DNA of 64,000 nucleotides from Prevotella herbatica (GTDB lineage Bacteria > Bacteroidota > Bacteroidia > Bacteroidales > Bacteroidaceae). Below the pieces are notes generated by a model. The model was not told the origin of the DNA and searched no databases. It worked only from the letters and a program-made list of their open reading frames with translations. Positions within the stretch are counted from its first letter, which is position 1. Each line of letters begins with the position of its first letter. A program made the translations under genes and the position numbers. Where the stretch lies: positions 3,424,501-3,488,500 of the forward strand of contig NZ_AP024484.1 of the NCBI RefSeq assembly GCF_017347605.1, written 5' to 3'. Of this stretch, positions 9,418-16,530 are shown piece after piece.

Positions 9418-9525
9418 TTATCCTGCCATCCATACCGTGCAGCTAAGTAGCGCTGTGAGCGCTGCGATTAACCATATTAAGTTGGTTATGATTTTAATTA
9501 AGTCGTTGAAATCGTGATAGCTCAC
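9418..9525 (-). CDS. 35-residue membrane peptide
   Basis: Short frame MSYHDFNDLIKIITNLIWLI..., GTG start, one hydrophobic segment of about 17 residues with a cysteine near its end (LLSCTVW). It starts four bases after the stop of the preceding small peptide gene and ends just before a terminator, so it is placed as the last gene of the unit. No family recognised; coding is inferred from size, position and amphipathic make-up. Confidence 0.45.
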   Translation of the reverse strand: MSYHDFNDLIKIITNLIWLIAALTALLSCTVWMAG

Positions 9526-9529
9526 TCGA

Positions 9530-9637
9530 CTAGTTCTGTGTTTCGTTCTGTTGCGTTCCAAGCAACCCCAGAAGACTTGAAGCGATAGCGATTACTATCT
9601 TTATGATCCACGAAATGTTTACTTTGTTCTTATCCAT
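9530..9637 (-). CDS. Smalltalk-like small membrane peptide
   Basis: 35 residues beginning MDKNKVNISWIIKIVIAI: charged N-terminus, one membrane segment, GLLGTQQ near the end. Tiny peptides of this build, annotated as smalltalk protein in Bacteroidetes, usually sit just downstream of an HU-like gene, as here (73 bp after it). Function is unknown. Identification rests on size, sequence character and neighbour. Confidence 0.65.
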   Translation of the reverse strand: MDKNKVNISWIIKIVIAIASSLLGLLGTQQNETQN

Positions 9638-9680
9638 TGTTTGTGTTTGTTTTTAATTTTTTGTTTGTTTAAAAGCAATG

Positions 9681-9703
9681 TCCCCCTGTGCGCATCAGGG
9701 GGA
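9681..9703 (-). terminator. Hairpin between HU-like gene and small peptides
   Basis: Perfect 8-bp GC-rich inverted repeat (TCCCCCTG / CAGGGGGA) with a seven-base loop, in the gap between the HU-like gene and the small peptide. The T-run after it is weak, so it may attenuate or protect mRNA rather than end it. Confidence 0.55.
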
Positions 9704-9710
9704 ACTATGT

Positions 9711-10181
9711 TTAAGGCTTTACGACTCCGCCGTTTGGATCACCTGTTTTTGGTGCACCCTTGATCTTGTTGTACTCTGCGTACTCCTTGACTTGCGTACC
9801 TGTTACCAATGCCTTGGTGCGTGTCTTTGAACCTGCGTCTACATGTGCTTCTGGACTGAAGCGGATGTTGACTTTCTTGATGTTCTTGGCTGGTGTGAAC
9901 TCCTTGATGCTGTCTGCACCTACACATTTCAGGGTGAGCTTGAATGAACCTAGTCCTGCGATCTTTACGATTTTTGAGTCCTGAAGTTCGGCTGTCATCA
10001 CCTCTGCAAGTTCTGTGAGTACCGCTAGTACATCACTCTTTTTAACTGAGCAGTTTGCCTGAATCTTTTCTGCCATGTCATCAAGTTGAGCTATTCCGAG
10101 ATAGACGGCACGAGCGTAAAACTTGTTATAGGTTTTCAGATTCTTTTTGTTTTTGTTCATGTAAATTTTGTAATTCAGCAT
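9711..10181 (-). CDS. HU-like DNA-binding protein (HU-HIG type)
   Basis: 156 residues. The N-terminal 120 resemble the Bacteroidetes HU-like family: an opening MLNYKIYMNKNKKNLKTYNK strand, a helical dimer region (DDMAEKIQANCSVKKSDVLAVLTELAEVM), VKIAGLGSFKLTL and VNIRFSPE, the beta-arm base. The last 40 residues (TGTQVKEYAEYNKIKGAPKTG) form a polar tail. Expected to bind DNA non-specifically; genes of this type commonly lie beside VirE-like genes in Bacteroidetes mobile regions. ATG 10181 has AAAGGAAAAAG upstream. An in-frame GTG at 10253, itself behind AAAGGAGG, would add 24 residues; I prefer 10181 because the family starts there. Confidence 0.85.
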   Translation of the reverse strand: MLNYKIYMNKNKKNLKTYNKFYARAVYLGIAQLDDMAEKIQANCSVKKSDVLAVLTELAEVMTAELQDSKIVKIAGLGSFKLTLKCVGADSIKEFTPAKNIKKVNIRFSPEAHVDAGSKTRTKALVTGTQVKEYAEYNKIKGAPKTGDPNGGVVKP

Positions 10182-10307
10182 GTTTCTTTTTCCTTTCGTT
10201 TTAAATTGTTTATTTACTGTTTGAGACTTGCTGAAAGCATCATATATGTGCACCTATAATGTTCCTCCTTTCATTAAGCCCAGTCACCTGATTTTCAAAT
10301 GACGATG

Positions 10308-10338
10308 CAAAGGTACTCGTATTTTTTAAGGCTTGCAA
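10308..10338 (-). promoter_or_regulatory. Promoter of the HU-like gene
   Basis: Minus-strand TTG (10336-10338), 20-base spacer, TACCTTTG (10308-10315). Predicts a leader of about 120 bases before ATG 10181, containing an additional AAAGGAGG. Confidence 0.7.
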
Positions 10339-10440
10339 TGAAATACTCGTTGGGGTGTTAGCCAAAGTTGCGTTACGGTCTGTTTTCCCATAGATTCCCG
10401 CTGATATTCTTTTGTTTTATCACTCGTTCTTTGCATGTGT

Positions 10441-10546
10441 AAACGGCCTATTCTCTCGCAGATTACGCTGATTCACGCAGAGAAAGACAGATTGGGGCAA
10501 TAATCTGCTAAAGCAGATGTCGCAGAGAACGCAGACAAAAGACAGT
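10441..10546. repeat. CTGCG/CGCAGAT repeat tract 2
   Basis: Starts GGCCTATTCTCTCGCAGAT, then GATTCACGCAGAGAAAGACAG and a second run TCGCAGAGAACGCAGAC. Lies in the 650-bp gap between the HU-like promoter and the HigBA terminator; otherwise nothing was seen in that gap. Confidence 0.65.
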
Positions 10547-10845
10547 TTGGGATTGCGTAACACTGTGAGAATATATCACAGCAATTCCTTTCTAAGCTAT
10601 CTGATATTTACTAAAATCGTGCATATCTATAGTTTAGAATAATACAAAACTAAGATTAATTCATTCTTTGTATCTAAAAAATGCCCAAATACTGAATTTA
10701 GTACCTCGTTTGCTCTTTACTCGATACCTTACAGATATAATCAGATCAAAGGATTATTAGGTTCAGCATAAAGATTATAAATTATAACTCGCTTTACGTA
10801 AGATTCTAATTCAGACATCATCGCCAAGCGCATAATAATATTGTG

Positions 10846-10891
10846 AAGAGCAATCGTAAGACACCTCATTTAATGTTTTACGATTGCTCTT
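10846..10891 (-). terminator. Terminator of the higBA unit
   Basis: Perfect 14-bp inverted repeat (AAGAGCAATCGTAA and its complement, arms 10846-10859 and 10878-10891) 17 bases after the antitoxin stop. Confidence 0.75.
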
Positions 10892-10907
10892 AAATTAAAC
10901 ATTCAAG

Positions 10908-11198
10908 TTAGAATTGGACATCAATTCGAAGTTTGCCCCCTAATCCTCGTTCAACAATATCAAAAAGCGTTTTCAATGTGATATTTTCACTATCATTCTC
11001 AACTTTTGAGATAAAGGAACGTTTCTTGTCAATTTTAGTTGCAAGTTCCAACTGTGTCATTTTCAAATTTTCACGAGCAGCACGAAGTTTTACGCCTATA
11101 CGAAGTGCTGCCATTTCGCTCTCCAATTTATCTCGCTTTGGAGTGCCAACAGTACCATAATACTTGTCTTTAATCTGATCTAATGTTTTTGTTTCCAT
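10908..11198 (-). CDS. HigA-like antitoxin, XRE family
   Basis: 96 residues with a C-terminal helix-turn-helix: LKMTQLELATKIDKKRSFISKVENDSENITLKTLFDIV, the Xre/Cro pattern. It should neutralise a HigB/RelE toxin and repress the shared promoter. The start is ATG 11198, with AAAGGAG seven bases upstream, overlapping closely with the end of the toxin frame (toxin TAA at 11200-11202). An in-frame ATG at 11222 would lie inside the toxin coding end and is less likely. The antitoxin is intact although its toxin is not. Confidence 0.88.
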   Translation of the reverse strand: METKTLDQIKDKYYGTVGTPKRDKLESEMAALRIGVKLRAARENLKMTQLELATKIDKKRSFISKVENDSENITLKTLFDIVERGLGGKLRIDVQF

Positions 11199-11199
11199 A

Positions 11200-11547
11200 T
11201 TACACTCCTTTCTTTTTGTCATTATAATATTCTGCCTTTATCCGTTCGGCGCGTTCAATTTCTCTTTTAGGTGTCTTCTGTGTCTTTTTCTGAAATCCAC
11301 TTAGCAGCACTATTAGTTTATTGCCGTCAAAGAAACAAAATATGCGAAAGATATTTCCATTGAGTATCACTCTAACCTCAAATAGTCCTTCTGTACCTTC
11401 AATATACTTAAGATAGGTAACGGGAATCCGTTCAACCTGCTCTATAAGGTCGAGAATCTTAATAATCTTATCTTGGACCTTAGAGGATTGTTCCTTAAAA
11501 AAGTCTTCAAAATAGGATTTCTAAGTGGTTACTTCTCGATATTTCAT
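11200..11547 (-). pseudogene. HigB/RelE-type toxin interrupted by an amber codon
   Basis: 115-codon frame that begins ATG at 11547 and reads MKYREVTT, then TAG at 11521-11523, then KSYFEDFFKEQSSKVQDKI...EGLFEVRV...FRIFCFFDGNKLIVLLSGFQKKTQKTP, the HigB (RelE/ParE superfamily) core with its FCFF strand and the GFxKKTQKTP tail. In relatives I recall, a tyrosine stands at the stop position, so TAT/TAC to TAG by one substitution is the likely event. No other ATG or TTG restores the frame. The rest is undamaged, so the mutation is recent or the codon is suppressed. Confidence 0.82.
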
Positions 11548-11552
11548 GTGTA

Positions 11553-11583
11553 CAAAGGTAATATATAAATTACATTCAAACAA
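11553..11583 (-). promoter_or_regulatory. Promoter of the higBA unit
   Basis: Minus-strand TTG (11581-11583), 20-base spacer, TACCTTTG (11553-11560). The -7 box ends about five bases from the toxin ATG at 11547, so the transcript would have almost no leader. Confidence 0.7.
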
Positions 11584-11817
11584 GAATATCTTTAAAAAAA
11601 TGATGATATATTTTTATCTAATGCTAATTTCCGGATAAAAATCGTTTTAAAAGAATACTCAATCTATTGCCAAAGAAGAAATCCATTTGTCCGATGGTTA
11701 CAAAAAAGTTTTGTTACCTTCGGACAAATGTTTTGAGAGATTTACCCCAATTAATTATATCAATAAGTAAATTTACCATTTCCAAAAAACACAGTCATAT
11801 CCTTACCTTTTATTTCG

Positions 11818-12020
11818 CATGTATGAACGGCCTATTCTCACGCAGATTATGCAGACAAACCACACTAACGACCAACTGCCTTTCTCTGCGAAATAATGCA
11901 GCTTGCTGCATTCATCTGCGTGATCTGCGCTATCTGCGAGAGAATAACACGCAAGAGGACTCAATCTATTTTTGCGCAATGAACCCCCAATGTCTCTCGC
12001 TGATTGACGCAGACTACACT
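11818..12020. repeat. CTGCG/CGCAGAT repeat tract 3
   Basis: About 200 bp made of CGGCCTATTCTCACGCAGAT, a middle with CTTTCTCTGCG and ATGCAGCTTGCTGCAT, and the inverted close ATCTGCGAGAGAATAAC, followed by a further piece (TCTCTCGCTGATTGACGCAG). Its ends form an imperfect inverted repeat. The rest of the 11551-12111 gap shows nothing else. Confidence 0.7.
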
Positions 12021-12111
12021 CTAAATGAATTTCGTAAAACAAAACTGAACCCTAAAAGTTTTTGTCTAACTTCTGGAGTTCAGTTCAAATTCATATTATC
12101 TTATTTTATCC

Positions 12112-12615
12112 CTAATCTTTTTGAGGATTAGATTCGTCGTCATTTGATTCTTTTGGATTCTTCTTTAACACAAAAACTATCGCTATTGATATTAAAGAAA
12201 CAATAATAGTCCCAGCCAACCAGTCATGTCCTTTATATCCTAAGAAAAATGCTACAGCTATAAAGATCAAGGCTAAAATAAACCCCATCCACTGCCCAGT
12301 CTTGCTTTCTTTTATCCGTGAAGCTATTATTTTCTTTTCGCATTCAACTCTATGAGTTAATTGCTTTTCTGCCATAATCAAAATTCTTTCGGGTGCATCA
12401 CGAACAACATTTCCATACTTCTTGAAATCATCAGGAGATGGTAAAGGACCACTAAATGAAGTCTCCTGCATAGCAACAAACGCACGAGCTATAACGTCTC
12501 GTTTTTCAGGTTCAATTGTTTCTAGAACTTCATTTAAGTCAATTGTTTTTTCGTTTTCTTCAGACTCAGTTAATGTTGGTGTTTCTTCTTTATTTTGTGT
12601 TTTTTCCTTATTCAT
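12112..12615 (-). CDS. DUF2335-family membrane protein
   Basis: 167 residues: an acidic, disordered N-terminus (about 1-50), then SGPLPSPDDFKKYGNVVRDAPERILIMAEKQLTHRVECEKK, the DUF2335 signature, and two adjacent membrane segments (about 110-128 and 133-150), with a charged tail. Proteins of this family are common in mobile and phage-type regions; function is unknown. Ten bases after the preceding small gene, so one operon. Confidence 0.85.
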   Translation of the reverse strand: MNKEKTQNKEETPTLTESEENEKTIDLNEVLETIEPEKRDVIARAFVAMQETSFSGPLPSPDDFKKYGNVVRDAPERILIMAEKQLTHRVECEKKIIASRIKESKTGQWMGFILALIFIAVAFFLGYKGHDWLAGTIIVSLISIAIVFVLKKNPKESNDDESNPQKD

Positions 12616-12625
12616 ATTAAAGTGG

Positions 12626-12895
12626 TTATCTTTTACTGAAATTAATCATTGATAATCTAATATCATTTCCAATCGCTTTCCAATCATTTTTTACATCATC
12701 GATGTTATTACCTTTCATATAATCAGATAATAAATCCTTTCTATTTATATCAAAAATAGAAGAAAAACCGCTTTGAAAAGATGGTAAATTTCTCATCAAT
12801 GCAGAATTACGTCGCAACTGACAATTGATTTTATCAACCAATTTATCATTCCTACGAGTTGAATTTATTTGTCTTTCAGTAATCATTCTTTTCAT
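12626..12895 (-). CDS. Hypothetical small protein upstream of DUF2335 gene
   Basis: 89 residues from ATG 12895 (MKRMITERQINSTRRND), basic N-terminal half, no membrane segment, no family recognised. A longer frame exists but overlaps the promoter. First gene of the two-gene unit with DUF2335; the pair may be functionally linked. Confidence 0.6.
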   Translation of the reverse strand: MKRMITERQINSTRRNDKLVDKINCQLRRNSALMRNLPSFQSGFSSIFDINRKDLLSDYMKGNNIDDVKNDWKAIGNDIRLSMINFSKR

Positions 12896-12906
12896 ATTAT
12901 ATGATG

Positions 12907-12936
12907 CAAATATATAAAGAAAATCATTGATAACAA
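12907..12936 (-). promoter_or_regulatory. Promoter of the DUF2335 unit
   Basis: Minus-strand TTG (12934-12936), 19-base spacer, TATATTTG (12907-12914). The start codon at 12895 would be only about five bases into the transcript. Confidence 0.65.
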
Positions 12937-13082
12937 TGATTGACATCAAAAATATAGATTTTTGATGTCAGGAATTAACTCTATTTAATCGTTGTTTAGT
13001 CCTAAAACAAAAAAACTTAAAATATATTGATGCTAAAACTTAGACAGCCGATCCATTATATTGTTTCTTTCCTTTGCATGTG

Positions 13083-13216
13083 TGAACGTTCTATTCTCCC
13101 GCAGATTACGCAGATACCCCCCAAAACCATATATCTACACCAACTGTCTTTCTCTGCGAAATAATGCAGCCTGCTGCATTTCTCTGCGACCTCTGCGTTA
13201 TCTGCGAGAGAATAAC
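13083..13216. repeat. CTGCG/CGCAGAT repeat tract 4
   Basis: GAACGTTCTATTCTCCCGCAG at the left and TTATCTGCGAGAGAATAAC at the right, with CTTTCTCTGCG and ATGCAGCCTGCTGCAT inside. Very similar in order to tract 3. Flanks palindromic element A on its left. Confidence 0.7.
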
Positions 13217-13296
13217 ACGCAAGAGGACTCAAGCTATCTGTGAGATACGCTCGTTCTTTCCGTTCTTTTTCCTTGTTCTTTCCTTATGTGTTTAAG

Positions 13297-13644
13297 CGGC
13301 CGTTCATGCGTTTCTCGCGGAAATATCTTGCAAGTGAGAGCAGAGCCAAGCTAGCTTGAGCTATGCCGAACGCAGCTAGATATTCATAGAATAAACTTCT
13401 TCTAAGAAGAAATTCCACTCACGCATTATACTCCTCTCGCAACTTTCTTGTAGTTTTTTCGTGGCATCTTTAGATGCGGTTTCATGCCAACTTTCCGAAA
13501 ATACGTGAGCAATTGAGGCCGTTTTTCTTTTGTTTCTGCATTTTATTTATTCCATGAATATCTAGCTGCGCTCGGCATAGCTCAAGCTAGCTTGGCTCTG
13601 CTCTCACTTGCAAGATATTTCCGCGAGAAACGCGTGAACGGCCG
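13297..13644. repeat. Palindromic element A, 348 bp with 99-bp arms
   Basis: Left arm 13297-13395 and right arm 13546-13644 are inverted copies with about three mismatches over 99 bases; both outer ends read CGGCCGTTC. The 150-bp centre contains ATTCCACTCACGCA, CTTTCTTGTAG and CGTGGCATCTTTAGATGCGG, which recur in element B. No coding frame. The size, long terminal inverted repeats and second copy suggest a non-autonomous mobile element, although no clear target duplication is seen. As RNA it would fold into a very long hairpin. Confidence 0.85.
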
Positions 13645-13672
13645 TTATTGTTGTTAGTTTCATTTCCCCAAC

Positions 13673-13880
13673 CTGTCTTTTGTCTGCGTAAATCTGCGCT
13701 ATCTGCAGGAGAAGAACACATAAGAGGACTCAAGCTATTGCACAAAGAACCCCCAATATCTCTCGCAGATAATCGCAGACAAACCACACCAACGATAAAC
13801 TGTCTTTCTCTGCGATCTCTGCGTTATCTGCGGGAGATAATGCCGTTAACTCAAATAGCCACAACCTCATTTCTCTGCGG
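13673..13880. repeat. CTGCG/CGCAGAT repeat tract 5
   Basis: TTTTGTCTGCGTAAATCTGCG, then ATCTCTCGCAGATAATCGCAG, CTGTCTTTCTCTGCGATC and TCTGCGTTATCTGCGGGAG, to the right of element A. The first 70 bp are also found, inverted, to the left of element B. Confidence 0.7.
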
Positions 13881-13983
13881 GAGAACGGGCACACCTCTCG
13901 CGCACGTACATAGGGTTTTCAAGAAATACTAGCGTCTAAGCGTCTTGTCATTGATTATCAACATGCTACGTTTCAAATCTGCA

Positions 13984-16065
13984 TTAATCAAGTGTCACCA
14001 TCGTGTCATTTGTTGCGATGTCATAACGGCGAGATTTTCCCCTTGTCAGCTTAAACTTATTCCTCATCAGAATATGTCCCACACGCATGATGTTGCTGTT
14101 GTTGATGCTGATGTTACGATACTTCGTTTTCATTTTCTGTACAATCTCCGTTGCCGTGAGACGCATCGCCTTCTCTTCTTTCGCAGGACGGTGAAACATC
14201 TCAAAGAAGATGTCGTCCATGCAGTCAATCTGTAGGAAGTCGGCATTCGCAAGCTGAATCTGATGTTCTGCCTCGTTGTCGAAATATGTTCTTGCTCCCG
14301 ATTTTATCTCCTCAACTGCCTGAGCATACATCTGTTCATAGTTCACTGCCGTACTTGTGTCTATTCGTTCCTTCACCCTGATACACATGTATCGTCGTGA
14401 ACCGGTATAGTCTATCAACGGTTGAGGATTGTTGGTCGTACCGATGAAAGCTGCATATCGCTTGTGCTGCTGCGTGATGCTCTCATATAGATTTCTAAAC
14501 TTCACATCAACAGCTTGCAACATGTATTTAAGAAATGCCGTCTGACGTTTTGAAATACTGTCATATTCATCTATGTTTATCAGCATGAATCGGCTCAATG
14601 CCTTCACGGCATCCTCCTTCTTCGTGAAGTCCACACGGTCTGTATAGTAAATCTGCTGTTCTTCGGGGATGATCATTCTGCAAAATGTTGACTTGCCGTC
14701 TCCCTGTTCACCTACCAACAGCGGAACAAGTGAATTGCCGTGCATGGAATTTCTGCGCATCCACTGGCTCACCATACCGATAAACCATAGATGAAAGTTC
14801 TTCACCCAGTCCTGATTATCCGTTTTCACCCTCTGGGCAAACTTGTCTATGCGGTCTTCTTTGTCCCATTTAGGCAGATAACTTATCCAGTCTGCAATCG
14901 GGTCGTAATCTTCTGTGAATGATGATTCTATAAATCGTTTCACGTCCTTGTCCCATGCGTCAATGCCCTCAGCCTTTGCATTGATTGTTATCGTGTTGAG
15001 AACCTCTTTTGTAACGGAGTTCCACGAAAATATAAAACTATCACGTTCCCTGTATTCGCAGTCGTTTGTAATCTCATTCTTGCGGAAAACATATCTCACG
15101 GCAAGAAACGTGCGCAGTCTTTCCATGTCAATCGTCATCTTTGATACCGCACAGTCTGACTTTGGCGCACTCGTGTCATAGACATTGCGGAAGCAGTTGC
15201 GCACGATATAATCAAAATTACAATATGGCGTATGTCGCATCAGTCTCTTGATGCAGAATTCCTCCGCAAGACCGTTGCGCTGACAGTTTTTCGCAAGTTC
15301 CGTCACGATTTCGTCCATATCCATATCCACGGCACTATTAATGAGATTCAGGAATATTGTCTGAAACTTCGCCATTGCCATGTGCTGCTTTTCGTAAAAA
15401 GGAATCACGCCACTTTCCCTGCCTGCATTGTAGCTTGTCTTCTTCATCTGATAGCGAATATCACTTTTCACCCTCTTCTCTACGCCTTCATGTGGCTGCT
15501 GAAGAATCATCGGTATAGCACTGGCATTAAGAAAAACGTGCTCGTCGGTGCTTATTCTGCATACAGTCTGAGTCGTAGGCACTGTTCGCTCGCATTTAAT
15601 GCCTAGTTCTGCCTCGTAAAACTTAGCACATGTGAAGTAGGCATGCTGATGAAAGAAGCAGATGTCCTGTTCTGTCTGTGGCAGCGTACCGTCTGGCAGT
15701 GTAAATGCCACTACGATTTTCAGTGACTTCGCCGATGCGCCAGTAAAGCACATCAATGTCTGCGGAAGTCCCTCTGCAAGAAACTTCAGATTGTTCAGCC
15801 AACCGTCCTCTGCCTTGAACGACAGCAAAACATAGCCCGTGTACTGTTTTCTGCACAAAGAAAACTGTATCTGTGGCAGTTCTGCCGTCTCAGCAAGCTT
15901 CATACCCGCAATATTGGGGTATGAGTTGAGGGCATATCGCAGTTTATTGCACTGTTTTTGGTATTTTTCACCTCGAATCATGACAAACAAATCGTCAAGA
16001 CTCGTCAATTTTTGTTTGATTTCTTTTTTTGTCTTATACAAGACGTTGATTTTAGCTATATTCAT
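13984..16065 (-). CDS. VirE/VapE-like primase-ATPase with BT4734-like N-terminus
   Basis: 693 residues in the order typical of Bacteroidetes VirE N-terminal-domain proteins: residues about 1-240 BT4734-like (primase-polymerase-related), a linker, a VapE-type superfamily 3 ATPase (about 395-600) with Walker A GEQGDGKST at 452-460, LINIDEYDSI as Walker B and IGTTNNP as sensor, and a DUF3874-like winged tail ending near the C-terminus. Such proteins serve replication of plasmids, phages and integrative elements. The start lies 31 bp from an iteron array (16096-16205), which fits an initiator/origin pair. Codon use is more GC-rich than the AT-rich surroundings. Confidence 0.85.
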   Translation of the reverse strand: MNIAKINVLYKTKKEIKQKLTSLDDLFVMIRGEKYQKQCNKLRYALNSYPNIAGMKLAETAELPQIQFSLCRKQYTGYVLLSFKAEDGWLNNLKFLAEGLPQTLMCFTGASAKSLKIVVAFTLPDGTLPQTEQDICFFHQHAYFTCAKFYEAELGIKCERTVPTTQTVCRISTDEHVFLNASAIPMILQQPHEGVEKRVKSDIRYQMKKTSYNAGRESGVIPFYEKQHMAMAKFQTIFLNLINSAVDMDMDEIVTELAKNCQRNGLAEEFCIKRLMRHTPYCNFDYIVRNCFRNVYDTSAPKSDCAVSKMTIDMERLRTFLAVRYVFRKNEITNDCEYRERDSFIFSWNSVTKEVLNTITINAKAEGIDAWDKDVKRFIESSFTEDYDPIADWISYLPKWDKEDRIDKFAQRVKTDNQDWVKNFHLWFIGMVSQWMRRNSMHGNSLVPLLVGEQGDGKSTFCRMIIPEEQQIYYTDRVDFTKKEDAVKALSRFMLINIDEYDSISKRQTAFLKYMLQAVDVKFRNLYESITQQHKRYAAFIGTTNNPQPLIDYTGSRRYMCIRVKERIDTSTAVNYEQMYAQAVEEIKSGARTYFDNEAEHQIQLANADFLQIDCMDDIFFEMFHRPAKEEKAMRLTATEIVQKMKTKYRNISINNSNIMRVGHILMRNKFKLTRGKSRRYDIATNDTMVTLD

Positions 16066-16095
16066 TCTGTTTTTTCGTTTTTATGATCAAAATTT

Positions 16096-16205
16096 CCGTT
16101 CTACGAAGCATTGTTTGCGTTTGTACGTGGAAACGTTTCTGTTGCTACGACATAAAGTTTGCGTTTCATCGATCAAACGTTTCCGTTTCTACGTAGAAAC
16201 GTTTT
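16096..16205. repeat. Five-unit 22-bp iteron array
   Basis: Five head-to-tail 22-bp units begin at 16096, 16118, 16140, 16162 and 16184. Consensus CGTTTCTACGTAGAAACG plus GTTTS within each 22 bp; the unit at 16184 is a perfect 18-bp palindrome, 16118 and 16162 are near-palindromes, and 16096 and 16140 are degenerate (about 12/18 and 11/18 matches). The period is two helical turns, so one protein could bind every unit on one face. Placed directly upstream of the VirE-like gene, it may be a replication origin, an operator, or both. Confidence 0.8.
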
Positions 16206-16305
16206 TGTTATTTGCCATTTTACCGACAGTATGTTTTTGAAAAACAGCATCTAATACGTTGATTATCAGTAAATAGACGTTTCGACGCTTATTAATTTGT
16301 AAAAC

Positions 16306-16530
16306 CTATGTATCATTTTCAAGTTCCCTGAGTATGCGCCTTACCCGTGAGGGCTTGATGTAGTACTCATATTTGCACTGGTTGCATACCTGTCGATAGG
16401 TTCCAGATTTCATGCGTTCTAACTTCTGTTTAGGAAGTTCCCTTCCGCATTTCTGGCATCTGATTGTTTCGGGGAGTGTTCCCCGATTGATAAATTTGAC
16501 ATAATCGTTGTTTGTTTTAAAAGTTAATAT
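16306..16530 (-). CDS. Zinc-ribbon frame in phase after the helicase stop
   Basis: 74 codons open directly after, and in the same frame as, the TAA of the primase-helicase gene. Translation gives NNDYVKFINRGTLPETIRC, then CQKCGRE and CNQCKYEYY, two CxxC knuckles about 25 residues apart, then a basic tail ending RRILRELEND. The protein looks real but has no ATG, GTG or TTG. Possibilities: a non-standard start, readthrough of the helicase stop giving a zinc-ribbon tail, or a decayed start. Sits between the iterons and the helicase. Confidence 0.5.
   Translation of the reverse strand: MLTFKTNNDYVKFINRGTLPETIRCQKCGRELPKQKLERMKSGTYRQVCNQCKYEYYIKPSRVRRILRELENDT

Noticed and set aside
11667-12131. 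154-codon plus-strand frame
   Set aside because: It runs through CTGCG repeat tract 3; the same translated pieces (LSLRNNAACC, LRYLRENNTQED) recur in frames over other tracts, showing repeat-derived, not coding, sequence.
7063-13880. CRISPR array suspected from regularly spaced CGCAGAT units
   Set aside because: Units are degenerate, not evenly spaced, fold as inverted repeats, and no cas gene is present.
13587-13932. Short frames on both strands near element A
   Set aside because: They lie over the palindromic arm and repeat tract 5, with no family content.
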